NCBI GenBank assembly: GCA_965153355.1
Contig: OZ231128.1
Span: forward strand, 8,494,001-8,558,000
DNA: 64,000 nucleotides
Direction of reading: 5' to 3'
Source of the DNA: Flaccisagitta enflata
Taxonomy: Eukaryota > Chaetognatha > Sagittoidea > Aphragmophora
The notes under the pieces: model-generated
The model's input: the letters and a program-made list of their open reading frames with translations, nothing else
Databases searched by the model: none
What the model was told of the DNA's origin: nothing
Shown here: positions 13,019 to 25,639 of the stretch, one piece after another
How positions within the stretch are numbered: position 1 is the stretch's first letter
Layout of the letters: the number at the start of each line of letters is the position of its first letter
Made by a program: the position numbers and the translations under genes

Positions 13019-13089
13019 TTGGCGGAGGATACGGTTGGGATGCAATCGACAAGGCACTTGAGAGGGAGAGAGAAGAGGAAGGGGCCTAG
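13019..13089 (+). repeat. Tandem duplication of the MTHFR 3' coding end
   Basis: Directly after the stop, about 70 bp repeats the last coding segment (12951-13018) with substitutions. It includes a GGGAGAGAGAAGAGGAAG block and its own in-frame TAG. It is now 3' UTR. The two units differ at many third positions. Confidence 0.85.
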
Positions 13090-13102
13090 TTGGTGAAAGA
13101 AG

Positions 13103-13108
13103 GAGAGA

Positions 13109-13144
<36 letters not shown>

Positions 13145-13451
13145 CAGAGACAGAGACAAAGAGAAGAAACGGTGAGAGTAATACGATGAATGGATAAAAG
13201 GTTGCAACTTGTATTAAACTCAGTGAGTTTGTGACGGCAGAAGTAGACACTTCAGAAACATTTGGACAAAACAAACGAGCGCGAGAATGATGAAAAAATG
13301 TGGAATTCGAACTGAGGCTGCAGAAAGGCATTGAATGACATCGATGAAATGAAATCATGTTGTTTTAAATGGCAAATGGATCGGTGACAGAATATGGAAA
13401 ACAACAACAACTGCAGCCATAACAACAGCACCACCAATGACGACAACAACC

Positions 13452-13544
<93 letters not shown>

Positions 13545-13545
13545 T
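13103..13545. repeat. (GA)n, (GAGACA)n and (AAC)n tracts in the 3' flank
   Basis: GA and GAGACA units at 13103-13162 and a pure AAC array at 13450-13543. An ATTAAA near 13213 is a possible polyadenylation signal for the MTHFR-like gene. Asn or Leu ORFs across the array are not supported. Confidence 0.85.
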
Positions 13546-14165
13546 AAACAACAACAACTTTATCAATTGTAGACAAACCATTTGGAAAACACAAGTTGAA
13601 ATTATTGATCGACTTAACGTAAAAGTAACGGAAATGAGTATCAATGATTTGAATAAGTTTGAGAGAGTCGTGAAAAAAGCTGAAAAGAATCAACCAAACA
13701 AACAACTGAACAAACCATATGCGTGTCCCTGCTCTGCCCCTTTTGGCACCTTTTCTCTCCCTTCTTTTGTTCCAGGGAGAGTTTGTGCTATCTTACCTTT
13801 GTAAGCTTCAAAATGTAAAAAATGGAAGCATGCCAGCTCTACAGTATAGGTTTTTGATTTTGCATATGCTACACGGTCATTGTTTTCAAACATTTCATGA
13901 TGTAGATGCCAGATTTGTCTTATCTTTACAAAAAAATGTATGTTTTCCAATTTATTCTTTAATTTATGGCATATTTGATGCTCATGCTTAATTGGTCAAG
14001 AAATAACTGCAATTCTATTTGCAAAAATGGTTGTTGCAAATTCATGATAAATTGAGCTCAAGCTGTGAACACTTATTTTACTTCAAATTGATGTTGTGGC
14101 CAAACTACTCTACCTAGACCAATGAAGTTTTGACACAAAAAAAAGTCAAACAATGAACTTTAAAC
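13546..14165. other. Gene-free AT-rich stretch
   Basis: No supported gene, inverted end or satellite was found. Confidence 0.5.
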
Positions 14166-14167
14166 TA

Positions 14168-14335
14168 AAACAAGGCCGGATACATGGCAATCCAGTCGCG
14201 GACGGTTGGGCAGGAGCAGTAATGCAAAAACTGCTTGGAATTCAAAAATGTGACAGACCGACGGACGGACAGACGGACGGACCAACCAACCCACCCACCA
14301 ACACGGCAAGGTGTAGAGTCGCGTGTCCGCGACTA
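14168..14335 (+). mobile_element. Family A short repeat
   Basis: Runs AAGGCCGGATACATGG, CCAGTCGCGGACGG, GGGCAGGAGCAGTAATG, a (GACGGACG) block, CAAGGTGTAGAG and an imperfect terminal palindrome GTCGCGTGTCCGCGAC. Flanks give a TAAAA-rich direct repeat, suggesting a short target duplication. Confidence 0.8.
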
Positions 14336-14835
14336 AAAAGTTCCACACTTTCAGATGATACATTATGGGATAAAAGCTTGATACTTTTTGCCATTTGAGA
14401 TGAATGACCCTGTAGCATCTGCTTCATTCCTTTGCGACTACAGTTACACCCCGCTTCAACGGATCTATCAGTAAAGGAAGTCCGCTTTTTACGGAAATCC
14501 AATATTGGCCTTTAAAGTCGTTTCTTTTCATTTTCTTGTATTGGCAAAAGTGGTAATTCGCCAATAGCAGATCAAATTTGTTGTTCCCGTTACATCCGTT
14601 ATTGCGGGGTTCCATTTGACCCAACTTGTTAATTTGCTTTTTTCACCAATTTTTACATTTTTAACTATGTATAAAGTTGTTCAAACTATGTTCTTACTCA
14701 AGCCTTTTTGTAAACCTCATGAGAATACCACCGGACGTTTTTCTTATATTTTGTTTGCGTGTTGGTGAAAGAGAAAGAAAAATCAGTTAGAAAACTCTCC
14801 TTGAAAGCTAACTTCATAATAACTTGTATGTCACA

Positions 14836-15345
14836 AGGCCGGATAGATGGTTAACCCAGTCGCATGCGGATGGGCAGCAGCAGTGATAAAGAAAGCCACT
14901 GTGGCATTTGAGCAGTTGCAGTGATAAAGAAAGCCACTGTGGCATTTGGGCAGCAGCAGTGATAAAGAAAGCCACTGTGGCCGGATAGATGGTTAACCCA
15001 GTCGCATGCGGATGGGCAGCAGCAGTGATAAAGAAAGCCACTGTGGCATTTGAGCAGTTGCAGTGATAAAGAAAGCCACTGTGGCATTTGGGCAGCAGCA
15101 GTGATAAAGAAAGCCACTGTGGCATTTGGGCAGCAGCAGTGATAAAGAAAGCCACTGTGGCATTTGAGCAGTTGCAGTGATAAAGAAAGCCACTGTGGCA
15201 TTTGGGCAGCAGCAGTGATAAAGAAAGCCACTGTGGCATTTGAGCAGTTGCAGTGATAAAGAAAGCCACTGTGGCATTTGGGCAGCAGCAGTGATAAAGA
15301 AAGCCACTGTGGCATTTGAGCAGTTGCAGTGATAAAGAAAAAAAG
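14836..15345. repeat. About 38-bp minisatellite grown inside a family A repeat
   Basis: Twelve or so units alternate between GGGCAGCAGCAGTGATAAAG and GAGCAGTTGCAGTGATAAAG types, each followed by AAAGCCACTGTGGCATTT. The array opens with the family A start (AAGGCCGGATAGATGG), which recurs within it near 14980. The array therefore arose by amplification of an internal segment of a family A copy. ORFs across it are artefacts. Confidence 0.9.
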
Positions 15346-15414
15346 TAATAATCCTGAATGTCTCAGATGGTCAGCAGTATCAGTTACCCCTAAGTTAGTG
15401 TATATCAGAAATAA

Positions 15415-15775
15415 AGGTAGGAGGGGCAGCGGCCCCAAAGGAGCCAATGACCTATGCTGGTATTTAAGCCAAGAGGCTGGAATTGGAACCATCAGGCTTG
15501 GATTGAGGTCGCTTGGATAAGTTTGAGACTTAAGGGTGGGGTCCCAGCCTCAAGGCTTAGAGGCCTAGAGGCTTGGTTTGGAGCCTTGAGGATGGGATAG
15601 AAGCTTTGGGGGGGGGATGGAGCAAGAGAAGACGGAGAAGAAGCAGGAGAAAATCTCCCATATGTGTGAAAGCATGTGTCATCGACCCCTTCAGGGCCAC
15701 TGCCCAAAAAGGGGACCAACCAACCAACCAACTGACATATCAGGGTGTAGAGTCGCGTAGTACGCGAATGAATTT
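15415..15775. mobile_element. Family D remnant fused to a family A end
   Basis: 15422-15714 has family D arms (GGGGCAGCGGCCCCAAAGG and GCCACTGCCC) around GAGGCTTGG-like units. It passes directly into a family A 3' end (ACCAACCAACCAAC, GGTGTAGAGTCGCGTAG) at 15715-15770. Confidence 0.65.
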
Positions 15776-16284
15776 GCTACAGTTTTTGGTGGCGTATTTC
15801 TTTTCACTTGTGTTTTTTTCTGCTTTTATCCACAAAAAAGGTGAGAAATGGTGTTTGAATAAAAGCGAGATGCGATACGATGGGAGTTACGTGAGGAAGA
15901 GTGATAAAAACCCGATGCCAAAACCCTCCCGCGCGAGATACCGAGAGTACAGTCTCTCTATGGGGCGTGAGAATGTTTTTGTTTTGTTTTGTTTCTTGCT
16001 CACACCTCTCTTCCTTACTGTGTCGCCATTTCTGAATGCACAGAGCGCCACGTTTTAATATAAGTTTGATAATTTGTAAAAAGAATAAATCAATAATCAA
16101 GTAGTGAGTAGCAGAACTATTATTTTATTCAAATTGAGGGTTGTACTACATTATTTGGAATATAACGAGGCCAACACCTCTAAGTTGCGTGTGGTTGTCA
16201 GGACGAAAAGACAAAAAGTCAAAATGTTAAATGAGTTAAAATAACTTGAAACTACGTAAAACGGTAAAAAAAGTGAACGGAGAT
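15776..16284. other. Gene-free stretch
   Basis: AT-rich unique sequence. No supported gene. Confidence 0.5.
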
Positions 16285-16352
16285 AGACCGATGGACCAAC
16301 CGACCAACCGACCAGCATAGTGGGTCACAGAGTCGCGTAGCACGTGACTAGA
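16285..16352 (+). mobile_element. Family A 3' end only
   Basis: GACCGATGG/ACCAACC block followed by CACAGAGTCGCGTAGCACGTGACT. The 5' part is missing. Confidence 0.6.
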
Positions 16353-16629
16353 AAGAGAATTGATTTAAGGATTGACCATGACCAACCGTAGAATAATAAA
16401 AATATTATTTTGTGCAATTACAATTAACTTTGAAAGGCAGTGCTGACGTCCTTAATGAGTGGACTGCAATGATCAGTATGCAAAGCTTTACACTACTCAA
16501 TATGGAAACAATGTTCTTACCCCAAATTGATCTGATTTTTATCAAAAATAATTGCCTTTCAGAAACACTGTTTCAGACTAATGGTTATGATCAGCATCAA
16601 ATGCGTCTCATGAATGTTGCTTAATCTAT

Positions 16630-17045
16630 TCAAAAGTTGTCTCATATTTTGATCAAATTTTCATCAGTTATGGTACACTCTGCTGACGCCTTACACAGTT
16701 GCTACTCATAAATGTCGCCTAATCTATTCCAAAGTTGTCTCATTTTTTAAACAAATTTTCAACAGTCATGGTACACTGTACTGACGCCTTCCACAGTTCC
16801 GACTCGTTAATGTTGCTTAATCTATTCCAAAGTTGTCTCATGTTTTAAACAAATTTTCATCAGTGATGGTACACTGTGCTGACGCCTTACACAGTCGCGA
16901 CTTGTGCATGTCGCCTAATCTATTCCAAAGTTTTCTCATGTCTTTAACAAATTTTCATCAGTGATGGTACACTGTGCTGACGCCTTACACAGTCGCGACT
17001 CGTGAATGTCGCCTAATCTATTCCAAAGTTGTCTCATGTTTTTGT
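16630..17045. repeat. About 98-bp tandem repeat, four copies plus
   Basis: Unit landmarks repeat in order: GCTGACGCCTTACACAGT, CGACTCGTGAATGTCGCC, TAATCTATTCCAAAGTTGTC, CATCAGTGATGGTACACTG. Copies begin near 16681, 16780, 16878 and 16976, with a degenerate first copy upstream. Confidence 0.9.
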
Positions 17046-17334
17046 TTCCAAACCGAACAAAAGCGAATTTTGGTGTTTATCTCACATCTCTCTGGAAACG
17101 ACCAAGATAAACTCTACTCAACCGGATATAAGGAGAGAGACAGACAGACACACACACACACACATACACACAGGTGTGAGAGATGCAAGCACAGCTTATC
17201 ACACTCATTTTGATATCTTTGCACATTGCACAAATTGCTGAGAATTGTAGACCTTTTCACCTGAATATATCTTTATATTTCCCTCATATTCAGCAGGGCT
17301 CAGATTTTGTATCTTTAAAGGCATGAAGGGTAAT

Positions 17335-17565
17335 TGTGATGGTTCTGGATTGCAAACAATTTATAGAAATGTTATCCAATTGATGGGAATGTTGTTCAAT
17401 TGACAGGAAAGTTGTCTAATTGATAGGAATGATGTCCTATTGATAAGTTTTTTTTTCAATTAATAGGATTGTTGTCCAATTGATGATATGTTGTCCAATT
17501 GATAGGAATGTTTTCCAATTGATAGGAATGTTGTCCAATTGACAGAAATGTTGTCCAAGTTTGAT
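17335..17565. repeat. About 20-bp minisatellite
   Basis: Variants of TTGTCCAATTGATAGGAATG repeated about eleven times, some shortened. AT-rich, no coding. Confidence 0.9.
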
Positions 17566-17899
17566 ATAACAGAAACGAAAAAGATCCAGACAGCTTGATG
17601 GACAGGTAGACAGACGATATTTCGGAAAAAAGTCGGAGAATACCTCTGGCTTTTTGAAATCTTGGGAGAGGATCTGCCTGGGATTATAGGCGCCTCTGGC
17701 TCTTCCGTTCTTGACATCTAAATCGGTGTACTGTAACAAAAAATCTGATGCGAGCACAAGAAAAAGGCACAGAGTTGCATACACGGACACATGTTCAATG
17801 AGAAGCATACGCGAATTGACATTGATATGGAAGAGGTATAACGGAACAACCTCCAAAAAAGACATCTGGATTTGTGGCAAGAAGTCTTTGATCGCAGGT

Positions 17900-18120
17900 A
17901 ACAAAACAAACACGCAAACAAACAAACAAACAAACAAAGTTTCATGCTCAAAACGCTCACGTTGGATCACAATGGAGAGACAGACCAAAAGGAACAACAG
18001 AGAGAAAACAGAGGAACAACAGAGGAACAACAGAGGAACAACAGAGGAACAACAAAGGAACAACACAGGAACAAAACACGAACAACAAAAGAACAACACA
18101 GGAACGACATCGAGGGATGT
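17900..18120. repeat. (CAAA)n and 12-bp AACAACAGAGG repeats
   Basis: CAAA units at 17905-17938, and 12-bp units GAGGAACAACAG at about 17990-18110. Confidence 0.85.
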
Positions 18121-18257
18121 TCTTGCACTTCTTTCGCAACGATTCATGCACGTAGCAAAAAAAAAAAAAAGAAAAAAATTCCTGTGTATCATAACTAAAA
18201 TTCTCTGAAAGCGGACAATCAAGTAAGAATAAATTCATAACCAAATTGAAGTGTGTT

Positions 18258-18436
<179 letters not shown>

Positions 18437-18484
18437 CATCTTCTGTGAGAATCACGTCAGAGGAAATTGGAACACGTGGACATT

Positions 18485-18800
18485 GAACAAACAAGACTCT
18501 CTAAGTACAAACAACACTCTCTAAGCACAAACAAGAATCGCTAAGCATAAAGGTAATCTCTAAGCACAAACAAGAATCTCTGAGCACAAACAAGAAGCTG
18601 TAATCACAATCAAATATCTGTCATCATGATAATGTTTCTGTTAACAAAAATGAGACTCAAACACAAACACAAACACAAACACAAAAAACAAACACAGACA
18701 CATACACATACACATTCACATATACAAACACAAGACTCTCTTATCATGATCAAAACTCTGTTGTAACAAACAAGAATTGTCACATTCAATTAAATCCCTC
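18485..18800. repeat. Degenerate AACAAGA-CTCTCTAAGCAC repeat with CAAACA tract
   Basis: About 20-bp units based on ACAAACAAGACTCTCTAAGC decay along the stretch. Related units (ATCACAAACGAGACTCTGTT) reappear at 19575-19675. Confidence 0.75.
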
Positions 18801-19319
18801 TCCATTGGATTTCGAGGGACCAGTAATTTTGTTCTGTTATTGGCGGAAATATGTTATTGCCAACTAAGGAAAGTAAAGAAAACAAGTTGAAAGGACCTTT
18901 AATTTGCATCTGTTAAATGTTGAATTCCGCTGCTGGACGCTCCATAGGAAGGAGCGCGATTTAACTGGAAAAGACTCTGATATAGAGAAACAAATGAGAA
19001 TCTGTCGTTAGCTGGGCTGTGCCGACATATTACGGGATCGTTCCGTCTTCTGAATAATGGGCAGTATCGGGTCGTGACAGTTTTTACCTGCTTGGCCGTA
19101 ACAAAAACGATTTTAGAGAACAGAACTAGAAGAGGAGGAAGAAAAAAAAGAGGAGGAGGAAAAGGAATATTCATTTATAATACCTATTAGGCTATATAAG
19201 AAAACTTAATCGATCCTGCATTAATCTGCTTGATCTTTTCTTGTAGCATTGGGCAATCGTAAATGATGTTACAAGGCAGACAAATGTTTGTCTCTATGAA
19301 ATGTTGAGCAGGGCTATCT

Positions 19320-19320
<1 letters not shown>
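18801..19320. other. Gene-free stretch
   Basis: No supported gene or repeat apart from a short GAGGAGGAAG run near 19130. Confidence 0.5.

Positions 19321-19322
<2 letters not shown>

Positions 19323-19415
<93 letters not shown>
19323..19415. repeat. (CT)n microsatellite
   Basis: About 90 bp, almost pure CT. Confidence 0.97.
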
Positions 19416-19417
<2 letters not shown>

Positions 19418-19679
19418 ATTGTATACTGTACCGTCCCAATCCGTGTTTGACCCGGAATTTAACAGTATCGTATCATTCCGTAGGAGGGCAAATAATGGCA
19501 TGGTTTGTTACGTTTACAAGATAGTGGTATTCCGTAGTGTCCCGCTCAGCACAGGTCGTTAGTAACGACTCGTTACTAATAAGATTCTGTTATCAAAAAT
19601 GAGACTCCTGTATCACAAACAAAATTATGACATCACAAACGAGACTCTGTTATCACAATTGAGATTTCAGTAACAATAA

Positions 19680-19995
19680 GGCCATGTTAAGGCCAATAAG
19701 TGCGCCTCGCTTGATCATGGATTTTTGATGGATGAGTGAATTAATGAATGAATGAATGAATGAATGAATGAATGAATGAATGAATGAATGAATGAATGAA
19801 TGAATGAATGAATGAATGAATGAAAATGAATGTTATAGGGATGAAAGGTGATAGAAATGAAGAAATACGTCAGAATCAGCCGTTTTGCACATTTCAAACG
19901 TTTACGTGACCGATCGAGGGACCGACGGACCGACGGACCGACGGTCAATCGGACATGACCTCTTATAGAAGGGCGAGGACGCACTTACTTTCGTC
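19680..19995 (-). mobile_element. Family C-like repeat carrying a (GAAT)n array
   Basis: GGCCAATAAGTGCGCC at the left, a (GAAT)n array at 19738-19822, then a GACGGACCGACGG block and CTCTTATAGAAGGGCGAGGACGC at the right. The ends resemble families B and C in reverse. Confidence 0.6.
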
Positions 19996-20061
19996 TTGGT
20001 CTTGGACAGGGATGGACTTAGGGCGTGTATCTACTGATTTGAATGTCTTTCCTCTTTTCCA

Positions 20062-20940
<879 letters not shown>

Positions 20941-20945
20941 TTCAA

Positions 20946-21542
<597 letters not shown>

Positions 21543-21689
21543 CTTCTTCTCCCACGTCTGATATGATTTAGTCGATATTTGACATAAATTCCATTTCGTC
21601 ATCGGGAAAAGAGAGAGAGTAACTTCTACTTCAACTTTCTCAACTTTTCCGACTTTTTCGACTTTTTCGACTTCTTTCCAACATTTCAC

Positions 21690-22345
21690 GATGACAAATG
21701 AGGTTGTTCGAGGGCAGGATCACGCTGGAACAAAAAGGCTGGTTTAGGAACAAATGAGGTTTCTCTAAGAGCAGGCTCACTTTGGAACCAAAGGGTTGGT
21801 TTAGGAATAAATTAGGAATAATTATGTTTCTCAAAGGGCAGTATCACGCTGGAACAAATAGGCTGGTTTAGGAACAAATGAGGTTTCTCTAAGAGCAGGC
21901 TCACGCTGGAACCAAAGGGTTGGTTTAGGAATATATTATGTTTCTTAAAGGGCAGGATCACGCTGGGACAAAAAGACTTGTTTAGGAACAAATGAGGTTT
22001 CTCTAAGGGCGGGCTCACGCTGGAACCAAAGGGTTGGTTTAGGAATAAATGATGTTTCTCAAAGGGCAGGCTCATGCTGGGACAAAAAGACTGGTTTAGG
22101 AACAAATGAGGTTTCTCTAAGGGTGGGCTCACGCTGGAACCAAAGGGTTGGTTTAGAAATAAATGATGTTTCTCAAAGGGCAGGCTCACGCAGGAACCAA
22201 TGGATTGGTTTAGGAACAAATGAGGTTTCTCTAAGAGCAGGCTCTCGCTGGGACAAAATGGTTGATTTAAGAGTAGATTAGGTTGCTTGAGGGAAGGATC
22301 ACTCTGGCACAAAAAGGCTGGCCTAGGAACAAATGAGATTCCCAT
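21690..22345. repeat. Family F minisatellite, about 55-68 bp unit
   Basis: Unit order: GGGCAGGCTCACGCTGG, AACAAAAAGGCTGGTTTAGG, AACAAATGAGGTTTCTCTAA. About ten units alternate between two subtypes (AACAAAAAGGCTGG and AACCAAAGGGTTGG). Minus-strand ORFs here are repeat artefacts. Confidence 0.9.
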
Positions 22346-22391
22346 AAGGCAGAACAGCCAATTGATTAATTCAACATCAATTAGTTGAACA

Positions 22392-22998
22392 AATACTATC
22401 TTGGAAAAAGAAATCTTTACACATTGAAAATTAGTTCATTTATTGATGTGAAAATGGATACAAACTGATCAGAAAGTCATAAATATTTAGTGTGAGGCCT
22501 TTTTGACTGAACCACACCCGCCATTTGTCCGGGAAGAATTTTGTAGAGCTTTCTGAGGTATTCTAGGGTAATGTCTAATGACCATCCAGACCGTTCTCGT
22601 CATTTTCTTGATCCTTTTTCTTTACTACATTTAGACTTAAAGCTCCAAAGAGATTCAACAAGTCATAGAAAAATTGGTGACATAAATAATGCCCTTCAAA
22701 TTTGCAAGCAGTCCACGCAAATTGCATCTGTCTATCTCAATGCGTTTAGAAGTAATTCAATAATGAGTGAAATGATATCATTTGAAAATTGTGAAGAAAT
22801 AACAAAAGCAAAATTGAAATATTTCATTCAAAGTTAAGTAACTTTTGAACGCATTGAGTTAAAGAGATGCAATTTGCGTAGACTGCTTGCAGATTTAAAG
22901 GGCTTCATTTATGTCACCAATTTTTTAAAGATCAAGCTAATATAACCAGAGATATTAGTTAAAACAAGTGTAAAGATTTCTATTTCCAAGATAGTATT
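22392..22998. mobile_element. Imperfect foldback (hairpin) element, about 600 bp
   Basis: Outer arms 22392-22422 and 22968-22998 are reverse complements with one mismatch (core ATACTATCTTGGAAA). Inner arms about 22676-22746 and 22848-22918 are reverse complements with several mismatches (core GGTGACATAAAT / ATTTATGTCACC). The arms are separated by unequal unique segments. No transposase. It lies between two blocks of family F minisatellite. Confidence 0.75.
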
Positions 22999-23167
22999 GA
23001 CCTCACCAGAATTTTCTAGCTTGATCCAAAAAGATTCAATAACACTTAGTATGTCCACTGATCCAGTTGCACTTCTTGCTTGAGTCGTATGATGTTAAAA
23101 AATTATTCTCATTTAAATCTTTTTCCCCTGTAAAAAGTCAATGCATCCCAGGAATCAGGTCTTTTAA

Positions 23168-23480
23168 TCGAAATGTATAGGGGCAGGCTCTCGCTGGGAC
23201 AAAAGGGCTGGTTTTGGGGCAAATGAGGTTGCTTGAAGGCAAGATCACGCTGGGATAAAAGGAATGGTTTAGAAACAAAGCAGGCTGCTCTAAGGGCAGG
23301 CTCATATTTGGACAAACCCGCTAGTTAAGGCATGAATGAGGGTTTTCTAAGGGCAGGCTCTTGCTGGGACAAAAGGACTGATTTTGAGCAAAGGAGGTTT
23401 CTTTTAAGGGGCAGGATCACAATGGGGTATAAGAACATGAAGGAACAGCTGAGGGCAGGCTCACATTGGCACAAGTGAGC
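23168..23480. repeat. Family F units, dispersed block
   Basis: Five or so diverged units (GGGCAGGCTCTCGCTGGG and relatives) follow the hairpin element. An isolated further unit lies at 24275-24360. Confidence 0.8.
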
Positions 23481-24555
23481 CTGTTATGTGACATAAGTAC
23501 ATATATATACTACTCAATTCAATTCAACAGTCTACTTCCCCAAACGGGCATTGAATTTACACAGCATCATCAACATGATGGTGGGGGAGGACCAAACAAA
23601 AGCATTGATGGTCAGGGGCAGAATCAATTCACATTAGAATAGATGAGCGGGCAACTGGCATTGTCCCTGTTGGCCCTCATAATGTGCTACTATCTAGAGC
23701 ATAGATATATCGCCAAGCATTTAAAGCAATAACTCTGTCAAAAATGAAATAATCATATTAAAATCAGTGAGATTCTAAAACCTCTTTGAATTTTTGAATG
23801 CCAACAACCAAATTTCTCTTGCTTTAGTCTTTAAAAAAAGGCAAGCGTATTAAAAATCATACCCCTTTTACGAAATGGCCAAAATATTTCATCTAGTTTC
23901 CTGTCAATCTCTGCTTATAATAATGAAGTCACATATCAGATTTTATCTAATCTTTTTAGCTATCATTACCTGTTGTATACTTGTTTTTGTTTTCTTGGCT
24001 TATCTTAACCTCAATGACACAAATTGGTCAGAAAAAGAACACAAGGGAACCAGCCATATTGCTGATAAAATAGTCTCAAGAAGAGAGGTATCATGTGATT
24101 ATACATAACGTCTGAAAATGCATAGAAAACCCATAATCTGAGGATGGTTGACGTCTATGGGAGTAACACTAAAAGTTTGGCATAATCTGAATATTTTTTC
24201 ATGAATCCTTTATTGGAAACATTTAACTAATTCATGTTTTGGCGCTATGTGTATGCTCTCGATAGTATGAAGTTATATGCGGACAGGCTCATGCTGGGAC
24301 AGAGGAACCTGCTTTGGGACACATGAGGTTGCCTGAGAGCATGCCTAAGCCAACACATTTGGGAGGGCTGATGAGAAAATGAGACAAACCAGCAGCCAAA
24401 ATCAAAACAAGCAGTGATTGATCATCTTGTGTAATGATGTCTTCAATCTAGCAAAATTTTGAGAAAACCTCCTGACTCGTTTTTCTTAAGAGCATCCCAA
24501 TGAAGTTAGGAAACTTGAAACTTTTCATTTTTTTTCTCAGAAAGATGACGAAGAA
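23481..24555. other. Gene-free stretch
   Basis: AT-rich; only an isolated family F unit at 24275-24360. A 77-codon ORF (23875-24108) with one hydrophobic segment has no support beyond its length. Confidence 0.5.
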
Positions 24556-24557
24556 AA

Positions 24558-24561
24558 CAGT

Positions 24562-24651
<90 letters not shown>
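24558..24651. repeat. (GA)n microsatellite
   Basis: About 90 bp of GA with GAGCGA interruptions, abutting the MITE at 24652. Confidence 0.97.
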
Positions 24652-24653
<2 letters not shown>

Positions 24654-24950
24654 CCTGTATATTCGGTGGGGGGGGGGGGAAATAAAAGGGTCTGGAGATT
24701 GGGAAGGAAACGAAAGGCGGAAAAAAGAGAAAAAAAGGAAATTTGGGGAAAATGTAACTTTTGACAGTACCAAATCATAAAACTCAATTAGTAAAAAACA
24801 ATTTAACACTATTTAAACCTTAACTACATAGTTTTATTGCTATATGGGAACAAAATCATAGATATAAAAACGTGATGCGACGCGTCGCGGGGAAGAAAAT
24901 CAAAGGCAGGGGGGGAAAAATCAAAAGCGACTCAATAATATACACCCCTG
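24652..24950. mobile_element. Family E hAT-like MITE, second copy
   Basis: Left GGCCTGTATATTCGG, right CTCAATAATATACACCCCTG; the interior is collinear with 11162-11411 (for example CCTTAACTACA and GGGAAGAAAAT boxes). It carries an extra block near 24855-24890 (GATGCGACGCGTCGC). Insertion next to a GA microsatellite hides the target duplication. Confidence 0.75.
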
Positions 24951-25229
24951 AAAGAGAGAGAAAAAACAGATTGCAGACATTCTTAGACGGGCTCAGAGAC
25001 AGTCATACAAACCGATATAGAATGAGACAAAAAAAGAAATGGGCGAGGAAGAAAAAAAATATGAAATAGCTCATCATTTGTCTCATGCTGCCACGTCTCA
25101 TGCTGTAGAAAGAAAAGCTTCTTTCTTTTAGATTAAGGAATTTTCAACTGTTGGCAGATAGCTTTCCACTATATTGCATAGAAGGACTATTGCAGATCAA
25201 ATAGATTAATGACCACATCTTTTTTAGTT

Positions 25230-25447
25230 AAGGACAAGCAACCCTATAAAATGCTTTGTCCGTCCGTCTGTCCGTCTGCCGGTCCATCCGTCGGTCCGTA
25301 AACCACGAGTTGGACAGTGGAAAAACAAAAGTTTTATATTTTTCTGGGTATGTGTGTTGGTGGGGGGGGGGGCATGGGGTGTGGATGGGGGTTGGATGCC
25401 CCTGCCAACCCGTCCGGAACGATATTGTGACCCCGTGTTACTTGTTC
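25230..25447 (+). mobile_element. Family B short repeat
   Basis: CAACCCTATAAAATGC, a CCGTCCGTCTG block, GGACAGTGGAAAAAC, GGTATGTGTG, a G-run, CCCCTGCCAACCCGTCCG and the end ACCCCGTGTTACTTG. Confidence 0.7.
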
Positions 25448-25639
25448 ACCTACTTTCTTCTTCATCTGTAATCTGTATAAAGTGTATATGATCTATGTAT
25501 GCACATATGATCATTACTTGACCGATTATCTTACTTCGTAGGGGATTTTCAAGAATTCGCTGGGGTAGCCCATAAATTTGGCTCTGTGTGTGTCCTCTAT
25601 CTCCTTTCTTCTCAATCGCCTCGGTTTTCTTAACCTCTC
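25448..25639. other. Unique spacer
   Basis: No feature seen. Confidence 0.5.

Noticed and set aside
14836-15345. CRISPR-like array
   Set aside because: Units are contiguous without unique spacers, and the context is an animal genome; the array derives from a mobile repeat.
14814-15492. Minus-strand ORFs of about 150-210 codons reading LSLLLPKCHSGFLYHC
   Set aside because: They translate the 38-bp minisatellite; the frame is kept by unit combination rather than selection.
21812-22345. Minus-strand 177-codon ORF with EKPHLFLNQ repeats
   Set aside because: Coincides exactly with the family F minisatellite, with no start context or flanking exon.
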